A model generated the notes under the pieces. It worked only from the letters and a program-made list of their open reading frames with translations. It did not search any database and had not been told where the DNA came from. The position numbers and the translations under genes were made by a program. Below are positions 1 through 6,538 of a stretch of DNA of 12,747 bases, in pieces. Source of the DNA: Prevotellaceae bacterium UBA7017 (lineage in GTDB: Bacteria > Bacteroidota > Bacteroidia > Bacteroidales > Bacteroidaceae). The stretch's first letter is position 1. Each line of letters opens with the position of its first letter. The stretch lies in NCBI GenBank assembly GCA_002449535.1, contig DJWZ01000022.1, positions 1 through 12,747 of the forward strand. The letters are read 5' to 3'.

Positions 1-1
1 T

Positions 2-307
2 CAGCTTGACTTGTATCCTCAGGAGGCTATCAATGGCACACAGCTGCTTTTTTTCAACTTTGGTGAGAAAGAGGCTGCCTATTGCCTGCCTATCGCAAAG
101 GCATGCCGTGAGGCTGGTATTCGCACAGAGGTGTATGCCGATGCCGTAAAGATGAAGAAGCAGATGAGCTATGCCAATGCCCTTAATATACCTTTCGTAG
201 CCCTTGTGGGTGAGAACGAAATGGCAGAGGGAAAAGTGATGCTGAAAAACATGACAACAGGCGAGCAGAAACTGGTAACCCCAGAGGAACTGATAGAATG
301 GATTTAA
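2..307 (+). CDS. hisS: Histidyl-tRNA synthetase, C-terminal part (partial at the left edge)
   Basis: This is the 3' end of a class II histidyl-tRNA synthetase, which charges tRNA-His in the cytoplasm. The open frame runs in from the window edge, so the start codon and the catalytic core lie outside. The visible 101 residues form the anticodon-binding domain typical of HisRS. They include the segment LLFFNFGEKEAAYCLPIAK, then GIRTEVYADAVKMKKQMSYA, the strand IPFVALVGENE, and a closing region with KNMTTGEQ and a TPEELIEWI end. The last codons overlap the start of the next gene by 10 bp in another frame, which suggests translational coupling. The family call is secure from this domain. Nothing can be said about the promoter. 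Confidence 0.93.
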   Translation, partial: QLDLYPQEAINGTQLLFFNFGEKEAAYCLPIAKACREAGIRTEVYADAVKMKKQMSYANALNIPFVALVGENEMAEGKVMLKNMTTGEQKLVTPEELIEWI

Positions 308-3252
308 AGGATGTCTCTTTCCTGAACCTGATGCAATGTCGCATCTTCAATGTGCTTATCATAGCCAATCCCTATGATGCTTTCATGCTTGAAGATGACG
401 GACGTGTTGACGAGAAGATTTTCTCGGAATACATGCAGCTGGGCTTGCGCTATCCTCCTTCTTTCACACAGGTATGTACGATAGAGGAAGCTTCGGATGC
501 CATCAGCAAGTCGCATTTTGACCTCATCATCTGCATGCCTGGTAATGCCGACAATGATGCCTTCGATGTGGCAAGGGCTGCGAAAGAGATAACACCAGAG
601 ACACCTTGCGTCGTCCTGACACCTTTCTCACATGGCATCAGCCGACGAATGGAGAACCTGAACCTCTCCATCTTTGACTATGTCTTCTGTTGGTTGGGGA
701 ATACAGAGCTGATTCTCTCAATCATCAAGCTTATCGAGGACAAGATGAATGTGGAGAATGATACGCAGGAAGCCGGCGTGAAATGTCTGCTGCTTGTGGA
801 AGACAACATACGTTTCTATTCATCCATTCTGCCACACCTATATAAATATATCCTCACACAAAGTCTCAACTTTGCAACTGAGGCGCTCACTATGACGGCG
901 GAAATGCTCCGTATGAGAGGACGTCCGAAGGTGCTTTTGGCTCGTAACTATGAAGAGGCGTGGGATATCTATTCGCACTATAAGGAACACATGCTTGGAG
1001 TTATCTCCGATTGCAGATTTCCAAAGAATGGCGAGATAGATACGATGGCAGGAATGAAGTTCCTCAATGCCGTTCGTGAGGCAGACGAATATCTGCCACT
1101 CATCATGGAGACATCTGAGGATATAGAGAAGCTGCAGGCAGAGAATCCGGAACTGAGGGTTCACTATGTAGATAAAAACTCGAAGAAACTCGATGTAGAT
1201 TTGCATAATCTGCTTGCCAGTCACTTTGGCTTCGGAGATTTCCGTTTCCGTAATCCTAAGACAAAAGAGGTGGTGCTGAAGGTGCGTAACCTGAAAGAGT
1301 TGCAGGACAATATTCTTACTATACCTGCAGATTCCCTTGAGCTACACGTCAGACGTAATCATATTTCAAGATGGCTGGCGGCACGTGCCATATTCCCAGT
1401 ATCAGAATTCCTGAAGAATATAACATGGCACAAATATCCAGATGTCGAGATACATCGTCAGTTTATCTTTGATGCCATAGTGGCTTATCGCCACATGAAG
1501 AACTTAGGTGTCGTGGCGGTATTCAATAAAGACCGCTTCGATTCCTATTCACATTTTGCCCGCATTGGTGACGGCTCATTGGGAGGTAAGGGACGTGGTC
1601 TTGCTTTTCTTGACAATATAATAAAGAAACACGAGGAACTGCATCAACACGACAACGTAAAGGTGATGATACCAAAGACGGTGGTGCTGTGTACTGACAT
1701 CTTTGATCAGTTCATGAACAACAACCATCTTTGGGAAATTGCTCTGTCAGACATACCTGACGAAGAGATACTGCAAGCTTTCCTGCAGGCAGAGCTGCCC
1801 GATTCCCTGCATGATGACCTTGACCGCTTGATAGAGGCTACCCACAAGCCTCTGGCTGCCCGTTCGTCGTCATTGCTGGAGGATAGCCATTACCAACCCT
1901 TTGCCGGCATATACAGCACCTATATGATACCGTATAGCGACAATAGGGAAGAGATGCTTTGCAACCTCTCTAAGTCGATAAAAAGCGTATATGCTTCTGT
2001 ATATTACCACGATTCAAAGGCATATATGTCGGCTACTCAGAATGTCATAGACCAGGAGAAGATGGCGGTGATAATTCAGGAGGTGGTAGGACAGCAATTT
2101 GGCAATTACTATTATCCTAATATCTCTGGTGTTCTCCGCTCCATAAATTACTATCCTGTAGGCGAGGAAAAACCTGAAGAGGGTATTGCATCGCTTGCTC
2201 TCGGATTAGGAAAATATATTGTTGACGGAGGACAGACGCTTCGTGTCTGCCCTGCTCATCCTACACAGGTGATGCAGTTGTCTGAAATGGAGATAGCCTT
2301 GCGTCAGACACAAACCTCTTTCCTGTGTCTTGAGAATAAGCCCCAGGAAGAGGGTACAGAAGAAGATGCTGGCGACCACACTCTCAACTTTGAGACAAAT
2401 GACGGCTTTAATATCACCCGCAGGATGGTAAATGATGCTGCAGGAGACGGGTCGTTACAATATATAGCCTCCACCTTCGACCCTGTAGATAATATCATTC
2501 GCCCAGGACTCTATGAAGGGGGACGAAAGATAGTATCGCTTGCGGGAGTGTTAGGTGCCGATGTATTCCCTTTGGCAGATATAATGCAGAAGTCTCTGCA
2601 ACTGGGTGCTGAAGAAATGCGCCGCCCCGTAGAAATAGAAGTCGCTTGCAATCTGCACGATGATCGTACGGCTACATTCTATCTGCTACAGATTCGACCA
2701 ATAGTAGATAGCAAGCAGGAACTTGACGAAGACCTGCTGTCGATACCTGATGAAGAATGTATCTTGCGTTCACACAACTCTTTGGGACATGGTGTCGTAG
2801 AAGGGCTTGAGGATATAGTGTATGTCAAGATTCCCGATGACGGAACCCTGCCTTTGGGGGCAACGGCTTTGTCCATTCAGGATGAGATAGACCAGATAAA
2901 TGAAGGATTCCTGGAGAGGGGCGAGAGCTATGTCCTTATTGGACCAGGACGTTGGGGCAGTTCTGACGAATGGTTGGGAGTTCCTGTGAAATGGCCTAAT
3001 ATATCGGGGGCAAAACTGATAGTGGAAGAGTTGCTGCCAAACAAATACATCGACCCTTCGCAGGGTACACACTTCTTCCAGAACCTGACATCATTAGGTG
3101 TGGGGTACTTTACTGTTGACCTCCTCAACCGCGAATATTTTGACAGCCTTCCTGCCGTTAAGGAAACAAAGAATGTCAGGCACGTAAAGCTGCCAAAGCC
3201 TGCAACCCTGAAGATGGACGGAATGAAGGGAGAAGGAGTGCTGCTTTTTTAG
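298..3252 (+). CDS. Receiver-like/PEP-synthase ATP-binding domain fusion protein (984 aa)
   Basis: This large cytoplasmic protein has a response-regulator front and a PEP/pyruvate-phosphate-dikinase-type ATP-binding part. Residues about 15-150 look like a degenerate receiver: the usual phospho-Asp site reads DLIICMPG, without the Asp. Residues about 161-305 are a second receiver with the expected set: E168/D169, D238 in ISDCRF, T272/S273 and K293. Residues about 420-805 match the N-terminal ATP-binding domain of PEP synthase: GGKGRG at 429-434, AARSSS at 520-525, FAG at 535-537 and QIRP at 798-801. After this, the phosphohistidine swivel domain and PEP/pyruvate barrel of true PEP synthases are absent. 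A different C-terminal domain with IGPGRWGSSD (881-890) and GTHFFQ replaces them. The ATG at 298 lies inside the hisS end with an AGGAA about 9 nt upstream. Similar proteins are known to me from Bacteroidales as uncharacterised; a name such as PEP synthase would be misleading. Function is unknown; an ATP-dependent kinase or ligase step under phosphorylation control is inference. Confidence 0.9.
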   Translation: MDLKDVSFLNLMQCRIFNVLIIANPYDAFMLEDDGRVDEKIFSEYMQLGLRYPPSFTQVCTIEEASDAISKSHFDLIICMPGNADNDAFDVARAAKEITPETPCVVLTPFSHGISRRMENLNLSIFDYVFCWLGNTELILSIIKLIEDKMNVENDTQEAGVKCLLLVEDNIRFYSSILPHLYKYILTQSLNFATEALTMTAEMLRMRGRPKVLLARNYEEAWDIYSHYKEHMLGVISDCRFPKNGEIDTMAGMKFLNAVREADEYLPLIMETSEDIEKLQAENPELRVHYVDKNSKKLDVDLHNLLASHFGFGDFRFRNPKTKEVVLKVRNLKELQDNILTIPADSLELHVRRNHISRWLAARAIFPVSEFLKNITWHKYPDVEIHRQFIFDAIVAYRHMKNLGVVAVFNKDRFDSYSHFARIGDGSLGGKGRGLAFLDNIIKKHEELHQHDNVKVMIPKTVVLCTDIFDQFMNNNHLWEIALSDIPDEEILQAFLQAELPDSLHDDLDRLIEATHKPLAARSSSLLEDSHYQPFAGIYSTYMIPYSDNREEMLCNLSKSIKSVYASVYYHDSKAYMSATQNVIDQEKMAVIIQEVVGQQFGNYYYPNISGVLRSINYYPVGEEKPEEGIASLALGLGKYIVDGGQTLRVCPAHPTQVMQLSEMEIALRQTQTSFLCLENKPQEEGTEEDAGDHTLNFETNDGFNITRRMVNDAAGDGSLQYIASTFDPVDNIIRPGLYEGGRKIVSLAGVLGADVFPLADIMQKSLQLGAEEMRRPVEIEVACNLHDDRTATFYLLQIRPIVDSKQELDEDLLSIPDEECILRSHNSLGHGVVEGLEDIVYVKIPDDGTLPLGATALSIQDEIDQINEGFLERGESYVLIGPGRWGSSDEWLGVPVKWPNISGAKLIVEELLPNKYIDPSQGTHFFQNLTSLGVGYFTVDLLNREYFDSLPAVKETKNVRHVKLPKPATLKMDGMKGEGVLLF

Positions 3253-3285
3253 AGTCAAGAATTAAAAGTTAAGAGTTAACGGTAA
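3251..3285 (+). repeat. Degenerate heptad repeat after the fusion-protein gene
   Basis: Five consecutive 7-bp units begin at the stop codon: AGAGTCA, AGAATTA, AAAGTTA, AGAGTTA, ACGGTAA. The same heptad family, in coding-strand sense, follows two other genes here (5075-5090, and 8642-8662 on the minus strand). It fills nearly all of the 42-bp gap before tcdA. No terminator hairpin is visible, so the fusion gene and tcdA may be co-transcribed. Confidence 0.6.
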
Positions 3286-3294
3286 AGTTCTAAG

Positions 3295-4056
3295 ATGAAT
3301 TTTCAGAGGACACAATTACTTCTTGGTGAAGACTTCCTGCAATATGCGAAGAAGGTTCGCATAATCCTTTTTGGAGTCGGTGGAGTAGGGTCGTGGTGCG
3401 CAGAGAGTCTTGTGCGTTCTGGGATAACAAACCTTACGATAGTAGATGATGATGTGGTAAGTCCCACAAATATCAATCGACAGCTGATGGCAACATCTTC
3501 TACCATAGGACAACCGAAGGTGGAGGTGATGCGTCAAAGGCTGCTTGACATCAATCCGGATGCTTCGATAACAACACTTCGAGAGAGATACACTCCAGGT
3601 AGTTCGGAGAAGTTTAACCTTCAGGATTATGACTATATAATAGACTGCATAGATTCATTGAAGGACAAGTTGCATCTCATTCTTTATGCCAATTCCCTAC
3701 CAGCCCGTGAGGAAGGGCAAGAGCCGACGTATCCTGTCTTCTTCTCTTCTATGGGGGCTGCCTTGCATATAGACCCGACAGCTGTCAGGGTGGCTGATTT
3801 CTGGAAGGTGCGCAATGACCCTTTCGGTGCCTTGCTTAGGAAACGATTACGTCAGGCGAAGACATTCCCCAAAAGGCATTTCCTGTGTGTATATAGCGAA
3901 GAACTGCCACTCGAGAATATAGGTACGGCAGACGAGACATGTTCCTATAAGGCTGTGATAAACGGCAGCCTGGCACATATAACGGGAATATTCGGATTTA
4001 CCCTTGCAGGACTTGTCCTTGAAAATATAAGTAAAAAAATTGAAGCTCTAAAATAA
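3295..4056 (+). CDS. tcdA: tRNA threonylcarbamoyladenosine dehydratase (E1-like, TcdA)
   Basis: This is an E1/ThiF-like enzyme that in characterised homologues uses ATP to dehydrate t6A at position 37 of ANN-decoding tRNAs to cyclic ct6A. The protein has 253 residues, about normal for the family. The Rossmann nucleotide-binding loop GVGGVGS is at 27-33. An acidic run DDD (51-53) follows, then the INRQ segment (60-63) that contributes to ATP binding in this superfamily. The DCIDS strand is at 117-121. The segment with HIDPTAVRVADFWKVRNDP (158-176) and the following LRKRLRQ are typical of TcdA rather than of ThiF or MoeB. A zinc-binding CxxC pair, usual in ThiF/MoeB, is not visible, which fits TcdA. 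The ATG at 3295 follows an A-rich leader, and aroB starts 2 bp after the stop, so the two are probably co-transcribed. A shared function with aroB is not implied. Confidence 0.93.
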   Translation: MNFQRTQLLLGEDFLQYAKKVRIILFGVGGVGSWCAESLVRSGITNLTIVDDDVVSPTNINRQLMATSSTIGQPKVEVMRQRLLDINPDASITTLRERYTPGSSEKFNLQDYDYIIDCIDSLKDKLHLILYANSLPAREEGQEPTYPVFFSSMGAALHIDPTAVRVADFWKVRNDPFGALLRKRLRQAKTFPKRHFLCVYSEELPLENIGTADETCSYKAVINGSLAHITGIFGFTLAGLVLENISKKIEALK

Positions 4057-4058
4057 AA

Positions 4059-5075
4059 ATGAATTACGACAAATCTTTTGTCCTAACAGACACAAACACT
4101 ATCAAATACTGCTATCCTCAGGCGCAGGAGCATCTGTCCCGCCTCAGTAACGTTCCTTGTACAGTAATAACCATAGGTGCTTCCGACATGGAGAAGAATC
4201 TCTCTTCTGTCACTCATGTATGGGAGTCCCTTCAGCAAGGCGGCGCAACACGCCATTCCCTGCTTATAAATCTTGGCGGCGGAATGGTGACAGACCTCGG
4301 AGGATTTGCCGCCTCTACGTTTAAGCGTGGTATCGACTTTATAAATATTCCTACCACATTGCTCTCGATGGTCGATGCCTCCGTAGGTGGAAAGACGGGT
4401 TTTAACTTCGGAGGGTTGAAGAACGAAATAGGAGTCTTCAACGACCCGAAAGAGGTAATCCTTGACACCTCGTTCCTAAAGACTCTCGACCGGACAAATA
4501 TCTGTTCAGGATATGCAGAAATGCTGAAGCATGGACTTATAAACAGAGAGGGCGACAGAATGTGGAAAGAGCTTATGGCTTTCGACATACTGCAACCAGA
4601 CTTGCAACAACTGCAGCGCATGGTTCACGAGAGTGTAGAGGTAAAGAAACACATCGTGGAGGAAGACCCCCATGAGCACGGCATCCGTAAAGCTCTCAAC
4701 CTCGGACATACCATAGGACACGCTTTCGAATCGTGGGCTATGAAACATCCTGAAAGATTGTTGTCAGGACCATTGCTTCATGGCTATGCCGTTGCCTTTG
4801 GTATGATAGCAGAGTTATATCTCGCTTTTGTAAAATGTAATTTCCCACAGGATATCATGCGCCAATGCGTCACATATATCCGTGATGTATATGGCACATT
4901 GCCTGTCACTTGTAACGATTATCCGGAACTGTTGGAGTTGATGACCCACGATAAGAAAAACATTGCCGGCACCATCAACTTCACCCTCCTTGGAAATATT
5001 GGTGACATCCGTATCAACCAGACAGCAACAAAGCAGGAAATAGAAGACGCTCTCGACTTTTTCAGGGAAGGATAA
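4059..5075 (+). CDS. aroB: 3-dehydroquinate synthase (AroB)
   Basis: This enzyme converts DAHP to 3-dehydroquinate, the second step of the shikimate pathway to aromatic amino acids, using NAD and a divalent metal. The 338-residue protein shows the glycine-rich NAD-binding stretch NLGGGMVTDLGGF (71-83), the segment IPTTLLSMVDASVGGKTGFN (97-116), and the metal-binding region. The expected ligands are E154 in GYAEMLKHG, H217 in NLGHTIGH and H241 in LLHGYAVAFG. The glycine-rich motif has TDLGGF where Proteobacterial AroB has GDxxGF; I recall the former as usual in Bacteroidetes. The length is slightly short but all active-site regions are present. The start lies 2 bp after tcdA with no separate leader, so it is probably translated from the same message. 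Downstream there are 117 bp of repeats and hairpins before the convergent DUF6261-like gene. Confidence 0.95.
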   Translation: MNYDKSFVLTDTNTIKYCYPQAQEHLSRLSNVPCTVITIGASDMEKNLSSVTHVWESLQQGGATRHSLLINLGGGMVTDLGGFAASTFKRGIDFINIPTTLLSMVDASVGGKTGFNFGGLKNEIGVFNDPKEVILDTSFLKTLDRTNICSGYAEMLKHGLINREGDRMWKELMAFDILQPDLQQLQRMVHESVEVKKHIVEEDPHEHGIRKALNLGHTIGHAFESWAMKHPERLLSGPLLHGYAVAFGMIAELYLAFVKCNFPQDIMRQCVTYIRDVYGTLPVTCNDYPELLELMTHDKKNIAGTINFTLLGNIGDIRINQTATKQEIEDALDFFREG

Positions 5076-5090
5076 GAGGTAAGAGGTAAG
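5075..5090 (+). repeat. AGAGGTA heptad repeat directly after aroB
   Basis: The aroB stop codon runs into two AGAGGTA units plus a partial third. The 15-mer from 5073 to 5087 (TAAGAGGTAAGAGGT) is found again, identical, on the minus strand at 8664-8650, directly after the hemerythrin-LuxR gene. Confidence 0.65.
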
Positions 5091-5162
5091 TCCTATTAGT
5101 CCTATTGGTTCTATTGGGCTTATGAGCCCTATAAGCCCTATAAGCCCTATGTGCCTTATCCC
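5091..5162 (+). repeat. Eight tandem copies of a degenerate 9-bp repeat
   Basis: The stretch divides cleanly into eight 9-bp units of the form YCYTATNRG: TCCTATTAG, TCCTATTGG, TTCTATTGG, GCTTATGAG, CCCTATAAG twice, CCCTATGTG and CCTTATCCC. It lies between two convergent genes and shows no credible coding. I recall similar AT/GC-alternating intergenic repeats in Prevotella and Bacteroides, but cannot verify this here. Confidence 0.75.
5112..5142 (+). terminator. Hairpin within the 9-bp repeats, possible aroB transcript end
   Basis: GGGCTTAT (5116-5123) is perfectly complementary to ATAAGCCC (5131-5138), with a 7-nt loop. After one T-T mismatch, TAT (5112-5114) and ATA (5140-5142) extend the stem. 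A shorter alternative pairs GGGCT (5116-5120) with AGCCC (5125-5129). A second ATAAGCCC at 5140-5147 could also compete as partner. No T tract follows, so this is not a textbook intrinsic terminator. Its place between convergent genes makes a 3'-end role plausible. Confidence 0.4.
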
Positions 5163-5190
5163 CCTCCCCCTGGGGAGGGCTGGGGTGGGG
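5162..5190 (+). other. GC-rich palindrome joined to a canonical G-quadruplex motif
   Basis: CCCTCCCC (5162-5169) and GGGGAGGG (5172-5179) are exact inverted repeats. The right arm is also the start of four G-runs: 5172-5175, 5177-5179, 5182-5185 and 5187-5190, with loops of 1, 2 and 1 nt. This fits the strict G3+N1-7 quadruplex pattern. The G-rich strand is the + strand, so RNA read through from aroB would carry it. It ends 2 bp before the stop codon of the convergent gene. Confidence 0.75.
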
Positions 5191-5192
5191 CT

Positions 5193-6071
5193 TTAGCCCT
5201 CGTCCCCCGTGCCGCCAGTTCCGCCGCCGCCCGTTCCTGGGTTAGGGTCGGTAGGCGTTGTTCCGCCAGTCCCCGGATTTTCCGGAGTATCCGGTGTATC
5301 AGGGTTCTCCGGTGTCGTTGTCGTGCTGTCGCCGTTTCCGTCAGGGTTTGCTGTGCCGGCGGTGCTGCCTCCGCTCTTGCGGTCGAGCATGTCCTGATAT
5401 ATCTTCAGCGTACCGTTCCACTTGCGGATGAAAGCCTCGTAAGGTGCCGGGTCGTCGGCAATAGTGTCAAATGCCTCGATGGCGGAGATGAGGTTGTCGT
5501 AAGCCTCGTCGCATGCCTTGCGCGCCTTCACCAGTGCGCCGGCAACCTTCTCGCCCTCTTCCTGTCCCTGCTCCAAGCGGATTGACTTCACCTCCTCGTG
5601 GGCTGCCTTCATCTCGTCAAAGAGCCATTTGCCGCCGATGGTCTCGATGTTTGCCTGCATCTCTGCGGTTGAGAGGTCGTTGATGAGGTTGTCCATCTGT
5701 CCCGACTCGGCATCTATCTGTGCGCTGGTGTTTACGGCATAAAGACGGAACACCTTGACCAATGCCTCGGCAGCAGCCTCAAGCACACTGTTTCCGCTGT
5801 TACGCCACAGACGCACCAGTGCGTAGAGTTTCGTGTAAAGCTTGTCGCGCTTGGTGTCGGCGGCATTGCGGCGGGCAATAATCTCGCTGGCACGTGCAAG
5901 CATGTAGTAACGGTCCTCTTCGCTAAAGCTGTTTTTCAGGATAGAGAACAGCGATACCAGCTTCTGAACCGTAAAGCCTGCCTCTACAAACACGGTGATA
6001 AACGCGTCCAACATAGCATAGTGTTGGGCATTCTTAAGAAGATTCTTGTTGGGTCGGATAAATTTTGCCAT
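5193..6071 (-). CDS. DUF6261-like Bacteroidales protein with Gly/Thr/Pro-rich tail (292 aa)
   Basis: I recognise this as resembling an uncharacterised Bacteroidetes family that I would place, from memory, in DUF6261; its function is unknown. The protein has no signal peptide or membrane segment and should be cytoplasmic. Residues 1-230 look almost entirely alpha-helical, rich in Ala, Glu, Lys and Leu, with heptad-like stretches at about 55-115 and 150-205. From about 233 on it changes abruptly into a low-complexity tail of Gly, Thr, Pro, Asn and Asp with PENP, TPDTPENP and GTGGGGTGGTG runs, likely disordered and acidic. The ATG at 6071 is preceded by a duplicated AAAAACT leader. By eye the gene is clearly richer in G and C than the AT-rich region just upstream. 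The upstream 42-bp array sits in its presumed leader, and convergent aroB ends 117 bp beyond its stop. A structural or nucleic-acid-related role would be a guess. Confidence 0.85.
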   Translation of the reverse strand: MAKFIRPNKNLLKNAQHYAMLDAFITVFVEAGFTVQKLVSLFSILKNSFSEEDRYYMLARASEIIARRNAADTKRDKLYTKLYALVRLWRNSGNSVLEAAAEALVKVFRLYAVNTSAQIDAESGQMDNLINDLSTAEMQANIETIGGKWLFDEMKAAHEEVKSIRLEQGQEEGEKVAGALVKARKACDEAYDNLISAIEAFDTIADDPAPYEAFIRKWNGTLKIYQDMLDRKSGGSTAGTANPDGNGDSTTTTPENPDTPDTPENPGTGGTTPTDPNPGTGGGGTGGTGDEG

Positions 6072-6101
6072 AGTTTTTAGTTTTTAAGTGTTATCAAATT
6101 C

Positions 6102-6395
6102 TTCCACCGATTGGTAGAAATGCTACTTTCTTGTTTGAAGTGCTTCCACCAGTTGGTAGAAACGTTACTTTCTTGTTTGAAGTGCTTCCACCAGTTGGTA
6201 GAAACGTTACTTTCTTGTTTGCAGTGTTTCCACCAGTTGGTAGAAATGCTACTTTCTTGTTTGCAGTGTTTCCACCAGTTGGTAGAAACGTTACTTTCTT
6301 GTTTGAAGTGTTTCCACCAGTTGGTAGAAACGTTACTTTCTTGTTTGCAATGTTTCCACCATTTGGTAGAAGTATTACTATCTTGCTTGGAGCAC
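6102..6395 (-). repeat. 42-bp tandem repeat array, seven units each with a dyad
   Basis: Units of exactly 42 bp start at 6102, 6144, 6186, 6228, 6270, 6312 and 6354. Each begins on the + strand with an 18-bp imperfect palindrome, usually TTCCACCAGTTGGTAGAA, followed by a spacer with ACTTTCTTGTTTG. Units 1-6 differ at only a few positions; unit 7 is more diverged. The dyad arms TTCCACC/GGTAGAA are the same in all seven, while the centre varies (GATT, AGTT, ATTT). Read on the minus strand the arms pair as a 7-bp stem with one G-U wobble; on the plus strand that pair is a C-A mismatch. The array lies between a secreted TonB_C/OmpA protein gene and the DUF6261-like gene, in the transcribed direction of both. 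Whole units are conserved, so it is not a CRISPR array. Because 42 is a multiple of three, long frames are open on both strands, but this alone is not evidence of coding. Confidence 0.95.
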
Positions 6396-6479
6396 TTCCG
6401 CCATTTAACGCAAACATAACTTTCCTGTTTGGACTGCTTGCTAACAGTTTAGTAAAAGCTGTTTGCCTGTTTGGAGTGT
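6396..6479 (-). repeat. Two decayed units continuing the 42-bp array
   Basis: The 42-bp register continues for two further units at 6396-6437 and 6438-6479. They keep the end pattern (CCTGTTTGGA followed by CTGC or GTGT) but have lost the palindrome arms. Divergence therefore increases with distance from the DUF6261-like gene. From 6480 to 6538 I see no convincing further unit and no other feature before the stop of the next gene. Confidence 0.7.
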
Positions 6480-6538
6480 AAAAGCATAATCCTCGCTGCA
6501 TGTTCTTCGACACATTGAACGAAGCATTGCTTGCTACA

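Noticed and set aside
298..3252. True phosphoenolpyruvate synthase (ppsA)
   Set aside because: Only the ATP-binding domain is present; the phosphohistidine swivel domain and PEP-binding barrel are missing.
5151..5585. Plus-strand ORFs opposite the DUF6261-like gene tail
   Set aside because: They are antisense shadows of the GC-rich, low-complexity tail and show no recognisable domain.
6411..6418. Promoter for the DUF6261-like gene (TATGTTTG on the minus strand)
   Set aside because: The -7 box matches TAnnTTTG, but no TTTG lies at the right distance upstream (only TTAG at 22 bp). It falls in a decayed repeat unit, so the match may be chance.
6102..6479. CRISPR or TIGR-like guide array
   Set aside because: Complete 42-bp units are conserved, including the parts between dyads. 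There are no unique spacers, and no Cas or Tas-like gene is nearby.
6111..6481. Two plus-strand repeat ORFs across the array
   Set aside because: The repeat length is a multiple of three, so any stop-free unit gives a long frame in each direction. They have no leader, no plausible start context and no conserved coding pattern.
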